Of a stretch of 64,000 nucleotides of DNA, positions 50,263 through 58,390 are shown piece by piece. The notes under the pieces are model-generated. The model was not told where the DNA came from and searched no databases. It was given only the letters and a program-made list of their open reading frames with translations. The number at the start of each line of letters is the position of its first letter. The first letter of the stretch is position 1. The stretch is from the NCBI GenBank assembly GCA_938030095.1, contig CALHGK010000005.1:133213-197212 (forward strand), read 5' to 3'. The translations under genes and the position numbers were made by a program. Origin of the DNA: an uncultured Candidatus Saccharibacteria bacterium (GTDB lineage: Bacteria; Patescibacteriota; Saccharimonadia; Saccharimonadales; Saccharimonadaceae).

Positions 50263-50769
50263 CTACAAGCGCTGAAACTCATCCTTCACTTCGTGTGCAA
50301 CATATAGCGCCGCCAGTGCAAACAGCAGTGAGACGAGCGATACCAGCACGGCCGTTGGCATCATAAATATATTGAGGATAAAGCCAATCACCGCAAAGAG
50401 ACCAATCACTAGCGCACTACACACCGCAAGCACCCACCCCTGTTTGCGCCGTTCGCGCAAGGGGAGGACTGCAAGGCCAGCAATGATTCCTTGAGTAATA
50501 ACGCACAGCAATGCCACGACAAGATAAACTCGCCGCGTAGTCAGTGACGAAGATGTGTGTGGCGCAACCATCATCAGCCAAGTACTCACTTTTGATGTGA
50601 AAGCCTGATACAGCTGGATGAGCAAGGATACGCCGTACCCAGCATTGACGATCGCAACCAGCAACATCATAATCCAGAGGTTATCACGAAACCACTGCTT
50701 CATGGCAGCGCTCATGCGAGGGAGGGGTTGGCAAATTTTGGTGAGGGTAGTCATCAGTACATCAATCAT
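50263..50769 (-). CDS. Four-span membrane protein
   Basis: The 168-residue protein has four helices (about residues 31-53, 80-103, 110-130 and 133-160), an amphipathic N-terminus and an acidic end. No motif of a known transporter is visible. TATACT is 6 bases before ATG 50769, which supports a leaderless start. Function is unknown. Confidence 0.7.
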   Translation of the reverse strand: MIDVLMTTLTKICQPLPRMSAAMKQWFRDNLWIMMLLVAIVNAGYGVSLLIQLYQAFTSKVSTWLMMVAPHTSSSLTTRRVYLVVALLCVITQGIIAGLAVLPLRERRKQGWVLAVCSALVIGLFAVIGFILNIFMMPTAVLVSLVSLLFALAALYVAHEVKDEFQRL

Positions 50770-51160
50770 AGTGCTAGTATATCATCTTAGGATAAGTCGT
50801 CAATTTTGCCATACCAACTCACCACTCCTCCAACATAAAAAGCAGGCCCCGTATACTGTAAGCCTCTGAGCGAAAAGATAAAGGCGTTTTGCCTTTATCT
50901 TTTTTGAGGAGGCGCCGCAGTATACCTTAAGTATTCTACCAACCCTAACCTACCAAAAGCGAGAGCTACTGCTAAAACGTTCTGAAATGTGCATTTGGTA
51001 GTTATCTTTGTTATTGTCTCAGGAATACTCCTATAGTTGAACGTAAAGGCAGGTGTTATCCATGCGACCAGAGATAATTGTGTCGATAATATCGCAAAAG
51101 CAAAGCACCTTCCATCACGATTCTCCCCGGAAGTGGCTGCAAATATGATAAAATATCTCC
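50770..51160. other. Intergenic region with nested inverted repeat
   Basis: The gap between divergent genes holds the structure at 50851-50925 and the promoter of the SpeD-like gene near 51140. Nothing else is supportable. Confidence 0.4.
50851..50925. repeat. 75-bp nested inverted repeat, MITE-like or structured RNA
   Basis: Three concentric stems: GTATACTG (50851-50858)/CAGTATAC (50918-50925); GCCTC (50862-50866)/GAGGC (50909-50913); and AAAAGATAAAGGC (50873-50885)/GCCTTTATCTTTT (50891-50903) with loop GTTTT. The inner stem followed by TTTTTT works as a plus-strand terminator, but no plus-strand gene precedes it. TATACT occurs at both ends, one on each strand. Confidence 0.6.
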
Positions 51161-51508
51161 ATGAAAGCAGAGCAGCTGCAAACAATGACGTTTAAAATCA
51201 CCGGTGGGAGCGCAGTATGCCTCAATAGCCGGATTGTTGTGCAGCAAGCATTGCGTGAGATTGCCTGGCGAGCGGGGCTCTCGGCGGTGCGCTCGGTGAG
51301 CCACGACTATGTACCGTATGGCATTGGTGTGGCGCTTCTCTTGCCCGAAGCGCATATCGCAGCGCGTACCTGGCCCGAGACCGGCTTGGCATACGTGACG
51401 ATGACGACCTGCCAACCAGTTGAAAACGAGATGATCTCCAGTCTCGAGCGCGTCTTGGGCGCTGCCTTTGTGGCCGAACAGGTCGAGACGGGTGTGGTGA
51501 ATTTATAG
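51161..51508 (+). CDS. SpeD (AdoMet decarboxylase)-like protein missing the processing residues
   Basis: Bacterial SpeD cuts itself at E-S-H to form a pyruvoyl cofactor. This 115-residue protein follows the family along its length: HDYVPYGIGVALLLPEAHIA, RTWPETGLAYVTMTTC. The pyruvoyl Ser is Ala64 (PEAH) and the processing His is Arg69 (normally H in IHTWPE), while Cys84 is kept. It therefore cannot mature the usual way. It may be a structural or regulatory paralogue. The start ATG 51161 follows a TATGAT box by 11 bases; no speE is nearby. It precedes the TraG-like gene by 126 bases. Confidence 0.75.
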   Translation: MKAEQLQTMTFKITGGSAVCLNSRIVVQQALREIAWRAGLSAVRSVSHDYVPYGIGVALLLPEAHIAARTWPETGLAYVTMTTCQPVENEMISSLERVLGAAFVAEQVETGVVNL

Positions 51509-51634
51509 CCGCAGGGTAGGGCAGAGTACTCTCTCTAATGGGCTAATGTTCGTCGTCTTAGCAAATCTATTGAACAAATTGCGTACATACCTTGTCAAAA
51601 CACATGTCCCATGCTATAATCAAAGCGCGTCATT

Positions 51635-54508
51635 ATGGCATTTTTTACGACGTTTTTCACGATTATTCTGCAGTGGTATGTGTGGGTGCCAGTGGTGATC
51701 CTCCTTGGTTATTTGACGTGGCGCAACAATCGACAAGTTGATGTGCTGCGCGAGGTGGAGAGTGAGCTGCTTATTCTCGAGATCCCCCGTGCCAACGACA
51801 AGTCTGAGCTAGCAGCTGAGCAAATGTTTGCCAGCCTCCATGGTATCTTGCGCGATGCGCGCGAGCTCAAGATTAATGATGGCTACCAAGAGCATCTCAG
51901 CTTTGAGATTGCGTCTGTTGGTGGGCAGATTCAGTTTTATGTCTGGACGCCGCGTGCACTACGCAACTTCGTTGAGAGTCAGATTTATTCGCAGTATCCC
52001 ACGGTGCAAATCCGCACCGCCACAGCCGACTATACGGCGCACGAACAGCAGCACAATGTCGTCTATACAGCAGAGGTTGTGTTGGCAGAGAGTGAGTTTT
52101 TGCCGATCAAGACTTTTCAGAGCTTTGAGGTTGATCCGCTAGCCGGCATTACAGGTACATTAGCCAAGTTGGAAGACACGGATGATGAGATTTGGATCCA
52201 AATTTTGGTGCGCCCCGTGGCGGATGACTGGCACAAAGCATCCGATGCGTGGGTGAGGCGTGTGCGCGGTGGTGGGCTGTTTGGCGACGCATTTCACCCC
52301 AAGGCGCGGTGGTTTAGCCAGTTCCTCATGGCACTGTGGCAACCACCCGAGGGCAACATGACGACAGTAACGGAGCTCTCCGATCGCGACAAAACCCGCA
52401 TTGCCGAGGCCGAGAAAAAGGCCGCCAAGCTGGGCTACCAGGTCAAGATTCGCGTTGCGTACCTTGGCGATAGCACCACTGACGCGCGGCTGCGCATGCA
52501 GGCAATCATCGGCACCTTCAAGCAATACAACAGCACCAACCTCAACGGCTTCACCATGAGCCACGATAGCTTCCGCAAGGAAGATCTCAACCGCTATAAG
52601 CTGCGCCTCTTTGCTGACCGCGGCTTTTTGCTCAATATTGAGGAGATGGCGAGTGTTTTTCACTTGCCACACACCAATGTTGAGACGCCCAATATCGTTT
52701 GGGCAAGCAACAAAACCGCCGAGCCGCCCAACCGTCTGCCTGTCCTCACTGGTCATGTAGCTGACGACGAGAAGATCTCGGCCTTTGGCCTGACCAACTT
52801 TCGTGGAATCAACCACCAGTTTGGTATGCTGCGGAGCGATCGCTCGCGCCACGTCTATATCATTGGCCAGACGGGAGCGGGGAAGAGTGGCTTGCTGGAG
52901 CTCTTTGCCTTGAGTGATATTTATCATAATCAAGGCTATGCCATTATTGACCCGCATGGTGATTTTGCTATCGAGAATATGAAGTTCATCCCCGAGGCGC
53001 GGCTAGATGACGTCGTGTATTTTAACCCCGCAGACGTCGAGCACCCGATTGGCTTTAACCCACTGGAGGTCACCAACCCAGCGCAGAAATCGACGATTTC
53101 ATCAGAGGTGATTGGTGTGCTCAAGCGGATGTTTGGCGATAGCTGGGGGCCGCGGCTGGAATATATTTTGCGCTATACTATTTTGGCGCTACTTGATCGG
53201 CCCGAGCCTACCATGCTTGATATCACCCGTATGCTGACGGATAAAAAATTCCGCAAAGAGACGATTGGCTACTGCAACGATGTAGTGGTGCGGCAGTTCT
53301 GGAATGTAGAGTTTGCCAGCTGGTCGGAGAAGTTCCAGACGGAGGCCATCGCACCAGTGCTCAACAAGGTGGGGGCTTTTACAGCAAACCCCATCATCCG
53401 CAATATCATTGGTCAGACACACTCGTCATTTAATATTCGCCAGATTATGGACGAGGGAAAGATCTTGGTGGTGAATTTGTCGAAGGGGTTGATTGGCGAA
53501 GATAATGCGGGGATTCTTGGTTCATTCTTGGTCACGAAGATTCAGCTGGCGGCGATGAGTCGGAGCGACATCCTCGATATCCACGACCGGCGGCCATTTT
53601 ATCTCTATGTGGATGAGTTCCAAAACTTCGCAACTGATAGCTTTGCCACCATCCTGAGTGAGGCACGCAAGTATGGACTCAACCTCACCGTAGCTAATCA
53701 ATATATCTCGCAGATGGAGCCAACGGTGCGCGATGCGGTCTTTGGCAACGTTGGGACGATGATTAGCTTCCGCGTCTCGCCGGACGATAGTCCGATCCTT
53801 GCCAAGCAGTTTGAACCACAGTTTGAAGAGAACGACCTCACACAGATGCATAATCGCAACTTCATCATCAACATGGTGATTAATGGTGAGAAGGCACCAG
53901 CCTTTAGTGCGACTACGCTTAATTTGCCTGAGGCTAAGCGGAGCCATTTGTCGCGCATTATTGAGCATAGCCGTGAGCTGTATAGCCAGTCGCGCCAAAC
54001 GGTGGAGGATACCATTAATGAGCGGATCCACCCGGGCAGTACAGGGGTGAGTGTAACGTTGACAGGTCAGGCGGGGACTTCAGCAGGATCGTCAGCCACC
54101 GCCACAGGCGAAGGCGCAGCCAAGCGCCGCCGACGCCGCCGACGCAAGCCAGCTGGTGGCGAAGCACGCGATGAACAGGCGACTGCTGAGCCATCGAGCA
54201 CTAAGCCAGATAAGCAGGCAAAAAAGCCTGCTGCTCCCAGCAAAGCCGCCAAATCAACCATGTATTCTCCAGGCAAAAAGCCAGCGAGTACCGCGCCTAA
54301 GCCGGCCGCGCCACGAGACCCATCACTTCTCTCCATTCAGCATGCCAAGCCGCGCACCACGATTCCAACCCAGCTCTTGCACCACCAGCCGCATACTTCG
54401 CAGGCTCAGCCAAATGGCCCAGTGCCACTGGCTAAGCAGCCTGATAGTACAACCTCAGCGCATGCGCACGATGAGCTTGATGACCCAACCTTCTTTGCTT
54501 TGCGTTAG
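51635..54508 (+). CDS. TraG/VirD4-like membrane-anchored ATPase
   Basis: The 957-residue protein has one N-terminal membrane helix (about 4-25) and an unassigned region of about 360 residues. A coupling-protein-type ATPase follows: Walker A IIGQTGAGKSGLLE (about 408-420), YAIIDPHGDF, and Walker B FYLYVDEFQNF (about 657) with the following TVANQYISQM motif. The C-terminal 150 residues are low complexity, with a run of seven or eight Arg/Lys and Lys/Pro/Ala repeats. Members pump DNA or proteins through type IV secretion channels. No other conjugation gene is present, so it may act in DNA uptake, segregation or secretion. TATAAT is 14 bases upstream. Confidence 0.88.
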   Translation: MAFFTTFFTIILQWYVWVPVVILLGYLTWRNNRQVDVLREVESELLILEIPRANDKSELAAEQMFASLHGILRDARELKINDGYQEHLSFEIASVGGQIQFYVWTPRALRNFVESQIYSQYPTVQIRTATADYTAHEQQHNVVYTAEVVLAESEFLPIKTFQSFEVDPLAGITGTLAKLEDTDDEIWIQILVRPVADDWHKASDAWVRRVRGGGLFGDAFHPKARWFSQFLMALWQPPEGNMTTVTELSDRDKTRIAEAEKKAAKLGYQVKIRVAYLGDSTTDARLRMQAIIGTFKQYNSTNLNGFTMSHDSFRKEDLNRYKLRLFADRGFLLNIEEMASVFHLPHTNVETPNIVWASNKTAEPPNRLPVLTGHVADDEKISAFGLTNFRGINHQFGMLRSDRSRHVYIIGQTGAGKSGLLELFALSDIYHNQGYAIIDPHGDFAIENMKFIPEARLDDVVYFNPADVEHPIGFNPLEVTNPAQKSTISSEVIGVLKRMFGDSWGPRLEYILRYTILALLDRPEPTMLDITRMLTDKKFRKETIGYCNDVVVRQFWNVEFASWSEKFQTEAIAPVLNKVGAFTANPIIRNIIGQTHSSFNIRQIMDEGKILVVNLSKGLIGEDNAGILGSFLVTKIQLAAMSRSDILDIHDRRPFYLYVDEFQNFATDSFATILSEARKYGLNLTVANQYISQMEPTVRDAVFGNVGTMISFRVSPDDSPILAKQFEPQFEENDLTQMHNRNFIINMVINGEKAPAFSATTLNLPEAKRSHLSRIIEHSRELYSQSRQTVEDTINERIHPGSTGVSVTLTGQAGTSAGSSATATGEGAAKRRRRRRRKPAGGEARDEQATAEPSSTKPDKQAKKPAAPSKAAKSTMYSPGKKPASTAPKPAAPRDPSLLSIQHAKPRTTIPTQLLHHQPHTSQAQPNGPVPLAKQPDSTTSAHAHDELDDPTFFALR

Positions 54509-54794
54509 ATAGGTAAATGTAAATTTCTCTTAGGTAGCTATTGATTATTCTACCCTATAGGGGTGTAGCGAGCATTTTCGTCGAGGCGGCCGAAGGTACA
54601 ACATTTAGACATGAGAGAATCCTCGAGTGTAGCGGAGTGAAGCAGTGTAAACTAAGTCTCGAGCAACAAGAGTAAAGCACGACAGAGGTAGCCATACAAG
54701 AAGCCTCATTTTTCCTGTGCATAACTCTGCTACCTCGCCTCACTAACCAATGTGGGTTATGCTATAATGGAGAGGATAAACGGAAATACGGGAC
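54509..54794. other. Intergenic region upstream of parA
   Basis: Holds the parA promoter (TATAAT near 54764) and an 8-bp inverted repeat GAGGTAGC/GCTACCTC around 54685-54735. A single TGTGCATAA (DnaA-box-like) also occurs, insufficient to call an origin. No gene was seen. Confidence 0.4.
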
Positions 54795-55559
54795 ATGACG
54801 GCAGTAATTTGTGTAACAAATCAAAAAGGTGGTGTTGGCAAAACGACAACAGCGATTAATGTTGCTTATTATTTGGCAAAGGCTGGCAAAAAAACCCTCG
54901 TCGTTGACTTCGACCCGCAGGGCAATGCCACAAGTGGCCTTGGCATAGATAAGCAGCTGCTCGATGCTACCATGACAGAGGTCGTCAAGAGCGAGAAGAA
55001 GCTTGCCGATATCATCCAGCCTACCGAGCACAAGAATCTCTTCATCGCGCCTGCCCTGCCGCAGCTGGCCAATGCTGAGGTAGAACTGGCCAAGGCGCAG
55101 CACCGTTTTAGTCGTCTCAAAGGGGCGATTGATGAACTGACTGGTTACGACTATATCATTATCGACAGTCCACCAAGCCTCAGTCTCCTCACTGTCAATG
55201 GGCTCATTGCAGCACGCTATGTGCTATTGCCAGTCCAGGCGGAATTCTATGCGTTGGAAGGGCTCGGGCAACTGCTCGAGACAATGAAGCTGGTGCGCAA
55301 AAATATGAACCCAACGCTTGATCTTATTGGGGTACTGCCCACTATGGTAGATGGTCGCACATCGCTCTCGAGCCAGGTCTTGGCTGAGATTGCAAAGCAT
55401 TTTCCGGCGAAGGTATTTGCGGAGTCTATCCCGCGCAATGTCCGCCTGGCCGAGGCACCAAGCCATGGTGCGCCGATTGGGGCATATGATCGCTTTAGCC
55501 GGGGTGCACGGGCGTACAAAGCCGTGACGAAAGAAATAATCGAACGAACGGGGGTATAA
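54795..55559 (+). CDS. parA: ParA/Soj chromosome-partitioning ATPase
   Basis: ParA binds DNA non-specifically when ATP-bound and moves ParB-parS complexes. The 254-residue protein has the deviant Walker A QKGGVGKTTTAIN with the signature Lys, DFDPQGNATSGLG (A') and DYIIIDSPPSLSLL (B). There is no N-terminal HTH, so it is the chromosomal Soj type. TATAAT lies about 25 bases upstream. The stop codon is directly followed by parB. Confidence 0.96.
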   Translation: MTAVICVTNQKGGVGKTTTAINVAYYLAKAGKKTLVVDFDPQGNATSGLGIDKQLLDATMTEVVKSEKKLADIIQPTEHKNLFIAPALPQLANAEVELAKAQHRFSRLKGAIDELTGYDYIIIDSPPSLSLLTVNGLIAARYVLLPVQAEFYALEGLGQLLETMKLVRKNMNPTLDLIGVLPTMVDGRTSLSSQVLAEIAKHFPAKVFAESIPRNVRLAEAPSHGAPIGAYDRFSRGARAYKAVTKEIIERTGV

Positions 55560-56474
55560 ATGGCAAAACGAGGTTTAGGGCGGGGGTTTGATTCGCTGAT
55601 TCCAGCGGAGCTACTGGACGAATCGTTCGACCCAACCGCCGACCAAGACGACCGGATTAGTGACCTGCGTCAGATCAAGCTTGCAGAAATTATGCCTGAC
55701 CCTACTCAGCCGCGTCGGGTGTTTGACGAAACGCTGCTCGATGAGCTCGCTGAGTCGATCCGTGTCCACGGCGTATTGCAGCCCATCGTCGTCACCCCTG
55801 ATAACAAAGGCAAATATGTCATTGTGGCTGGTGAGCGGCGCTACCGAGCTGCTACCAAGGCGGGGCTGGAGAAGATCCCGGCACTGGTGCGCACGTTGTC
55901 TGATCAGCACAAACTCGAGCTTTCTCTTATCGAGAATATCCAACGCCAAAACCTTAACGCCATCGAAACCGCCACGGCGTATCTCAAGCTGCGCGATCAA
56001 TTCAACCTTACGCTCGAGCAAATCGGCCAGCGCGTTGGTGGCAAGTCGCCCAGTGCAGTGAGTAATACACTACGCCTCTTGCGCTTGCCTGAAGTAGTGC
56101 GCCAAGCAGTAGTCGATGGCAAGCTGAGCGAGGGGCAAGTTCGGCCGCTGATTAGCCTGGATGAAGCGCAGATTGCAGATATTTTGCCCAAGATTATTCA
56201 GGAAGAGTGGAGCGCGCGGCGGATCGAGCAGTACCTGGCCATTCTTAAGCGTACTGAGGAAAGTGACTCTGCTCAAAAGACCGCCAAGGCGCAGCGCCCA
56301 GCACCGCCACCGCAGTATACGGCTGCTAGCCAGCGCTTTGAGCAACAGCTGAGTGCACCAGTCCAGATCCGCGGCAACCGCCGCGGGGCAGGGCAGATCG
56401 TTATCCGCTTCACGAGCGACGATGACTTCGAGCGGATCATTGGTTTGCTTGAGCATACGCAGGATGAGAAGTAG
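55560..56474 (+). CDS. parB: ParB/Spo0J partition protein
   Basis: The 304-residue protein begins RGLGRGFDSLIP, the ParA-activating N-terminal motif. It has the CTP-binding ParB/Srx fold with GERRYRAA and ENIQRQNLNAIE, and the parS-binding HTH QIGQRVGGKSPSAVSNTLRLL. The C-terminal dimerisation domain follows a Lys/Ala/Pro linker. It starts one base after the parA stop. I found no convincing parS in the window (best 11 of 16 near 50033). Confidence 0.96.
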   Translation: MAKRGLGRGFDSLIPAELLDESFDPTADQDDRISDLRQIKLAEIMPDPTQPRRVFDETLLDELAESIRVHGVLQPIVVTPDNKGKYVIVAGERRYRAATKAGLEKIPALVRTLSDQHKLELSLIENIQRQNLNAIETATAYLKLRDQFNLTLEQIGQRVGGKSPSAVSNTLRLLRLPEVVRQAVVDGKLSEGQVRPLISLDEAQIADILPKIIQEEWSARRIEQYLAILKRTEESDSAQKTAKAQRPAPPPQYTAASQRFEQQLSAPVQIRGNRRGAGQIVIRFTSDDDFERIIGLLEHTQDEK

Positions 56475-56494
56475 CGAAATAAAGTGTAACATAC

Positions 56495-56531
56495 AATAAA
56501 CCTTCTTAGAGTAGAAGGTTTATTTATTTTT
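56495..56531 (+). terminator. Intrinsic terminator of parAB
   Basis: AATAAACCTTCT (56495-56506) pairs perfectly with AGAAGGTTTATT (56513-56524), then TATTTTT follows. Confidence 0.85.
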
Positions 56532-56630
56532 GGCGAAGGCCTGATAGTGTATAAATTACTCTGTAATAATGAATATATCTCTACAGCATTCAGATTCTGG
56601 ATGGAGAAGTCGCTAGAGTGATATTAGATG

Positions 56631-57236
56631 CTATATCTGAAACCCCTGAACTTTCGTCAGTGGCCAGAGGCGCAGGCTAACGGGGCCAATCACATCATAG
56701 AGTGGCACGGTGCCGAGGCCATTGCGTGAGTCGAGCGAGTAGCTGCCCTGGCGGTGGTCGCCCGCCACAAAAATCGATCCTTCGGGTACCGTCACCTCTG
56801 TGTCACCACTGGTGGGAGAGCCAGGGCCATCCCAGCTGTCGTCCGGGTGGAAGCCCTGAGGATGTTCTTTGTTATAGACGGTCAGCGTCCCATCCTTGAC
56901 GGTAACGCGCTCGCCCGCAAAGGCAATGACGCGCTTGACGAGGTTCATATCCTCGCTGCCTGGACTGTAGAGCGGGTTCTTGAAGACGATGATCTGCCCT
57001 CGCTTGGGTGTGTATGAGTTGTTTTGCAAATGCGCCATCGTGACGGGCAGGCGATTGACAATCAGCCGGTCGCCAGTGTAGAGCGTCTGCTCCATGCTTG
57101 GGCCAGTCACGCTAAAGCTGCGAAATACAAAGGTGTTGATAAGGAGTGTGCCAACAATGACGCACACCACAAAAATTACAAAGCCACCGATATCCTTGAG
57201 CCTGGGGTGGCGGGTCAAAAAACTTGCTTCCATCAT
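56631..57236 (-). CDS. lepB: Signal peptidase I
   Basis: The 201-residue protein has one N-terminal anchor (about 17-37). It then has the Ser-Lys dyad: Ser47 in VTGPSMEQTL and Lys101 in NLVKRVIAFAGE. Box E (FVAGDHRQGSYSLDSRNGLGTV) is present; the usual GDN is GDH here. The enzyme releases exported proteins from signal peptides and is essential in most bacteria. TATAAT lies 5 bases before the first of two ATG codons. Length is normal for Gram-positive type. Confidence 0.94.
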   Translation of the reverse strand: MMEASFLTRHPRLKDIGGFVIFVVCVIVGTLLINTFVFRSFSVTGPSMEQTLYTGDRLIVNRLPVTMAHLQNNSYTPKRGQIIVFKNPLYSPGSEDMNLVKRVIAFAGERVTVKDGTLTVYNKEHPQGFHPDDSWDGPGSPTSGDTEVTVPEGSIFVAGDHRQGSYSLDSRNGLGTVPLYDVIGPVSLRLWPLTKVQGFQI

Positions 57237-57284
57237 GAAGTATTATATCACTAAATGCGGGCGGAGGGGAGGAATAATTGCAAT

Positions 57285-57320
57285 GTATGCGCTCCGCCAC
57301 CGACCTAGCGGAGCGCATAC
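57285..57320. repeat. 13-bp perfect inverted repeat
   Basis: GTATGCGCTCCGC (57285-57297) and GCGGAGCGCATAC (57308-57320) flank a 10-base loop. It sits 9 bases after the stop of the leftward gene. The T-tract is weak, so it may be a terminator or a protein-binding site. Confidence 0.6.
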
Positions 57321-57328
57321 TGTGAGGC

Positions 57329-58087
57329 TCAACGCGAGGTTGATGACGGAGCGGGGTTTCCGCCCCGGAGGAGCAAATTGTATTGCTCGGGAGAAAGGGT
57401 TATGGTAGCGCGAGCATGGCCCTCTGTAAAGGCCTCCTGAATGACTTCAGGTAGGCTTACACTATCCGTGGTACTAACAGAAGACTTCTCGAGCGTCCTG
57501 TGGCAGTACCACCAGCCGAAGCTGACACGTGCATGGCACGAGCTATAGTCCTCTCTGACGACGTAATTGTGGCCCGCATTAATATCTGAGTCGATATGGA
57601 TGCTAACCGACGATTTTGCTTCACTGGACTGAACAAACGTTATCTTAGATGTTGGAATCTCTAAGATATAGCTCTCGCCTTGTGACGCAAAGCCAACAGA
57701 AATAGCGGTAGCTGGCGTCCAGGAGCCACTGCCATGAACGAAGAAGAAGTTCCCGTTCACTGCCATACTGCCAGACGTACCGGCAAAGCGTTGACCTAAC
57801 ATAAGTGGATACTGAGTATCCGACTCAAGCCCGTAGTGGGAGGTGACCTGTGCAATAGTAGCAGAGGTACGCTTTGTTTTGGTATCAAAACTGGACATCG
57901 AATATAGGAACGCATTTGCTATGCCGTAGAGGACAAGCATAGTGGCAATGACCTTTGTAAAGAATCCTATTGTAGTGGATTGATTATTTTCCTCGTCATC
58001 TTGTTCTAACACAAGGCCTACAGCCATAGAGAACCCAACAATAGTTGCAACGATTGCTGCAAGCCCTGAGAATAGCCAGACAATCAT
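57329..58087 (-). CDS. Hypothetical two-span membrane protein with extracytoplasmic domain
   Basis: The 252-residue protein has helices at about 5-27 and 44-64 with an acidic loop between (LEQDDEENNQSTT). A beta-rich region follows that includes two Cys (SSCHARVSFGWWYC), likely outside the cell. The C-terminus has a helical segment and a Ser/Pro tail. No family is recognised. The promoter probably lies in the (AT)n-rich tract near 58160-58185, leaving a leader of about 70 bases. The gene is AT-richer than lepB. Confidence 0.65.
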   Translation of the reverse strand: MIVWLFSGLAAIVATIVGFSMAVGLVLEQDDEENNQSTTIGFFTKVIATMLVLYGIANAFLYSMSSFDTKTKRTSATIAQVTSHYGLESDTQYPLMLGQRFAGTSGSMAVNGNFFFVHGSGSWTPATAISVGFASQGESYILEIPTSKITFVQSSEAKSSVSIHIDSDINAGHNYVVREDYSSCHARVSFGWWYCHRTLEKSSVSTTDSVSLPEVIQEAFTEGHARATITLSPEQYNLLLRGGNPAPSSTSR

Positions 58088-58390
58088 GATGATCAGCTAC
58101 TTTCTTTTTCTCTAATAACTCTGGGTGGAAACGTACCATCTCCTGCGGGTCGGCGCAAAAGATTAATATATATATATCAATATATGACAGGTGTGTCAAG
58201 GCTATGGCAAAATATTGTTTGGGCGAGGCGGGGCTCTGTTGCTTGTGCGAAATACTTCTTTTTGCCGATGCTTGTGGTGTGATGCCGCTCGACCACAGTC
58301 TCTCGCGGCATTTTTGGCTTGCAAAGTGCAAGTTTGGGTGCAGTTTCGTATTTATTTTTTGGGGCAGATCCAGTATAGTAGAGAGAGTTT
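58088..58390. other. Gap with (AT)n tract
   Basis: Contains an alternating AT tract (58166-58187) upstream of the leftward gene and TATAGT (58374-58379) for the LCP gene. No coding region is supported. Confidence 0.4.

Noticed and set aside
54509..54794. Replication origin upstream of parA
   Set aside because: Only one DnaA-box-like nonamer and no dnaA or dnaN gene or box cluster.
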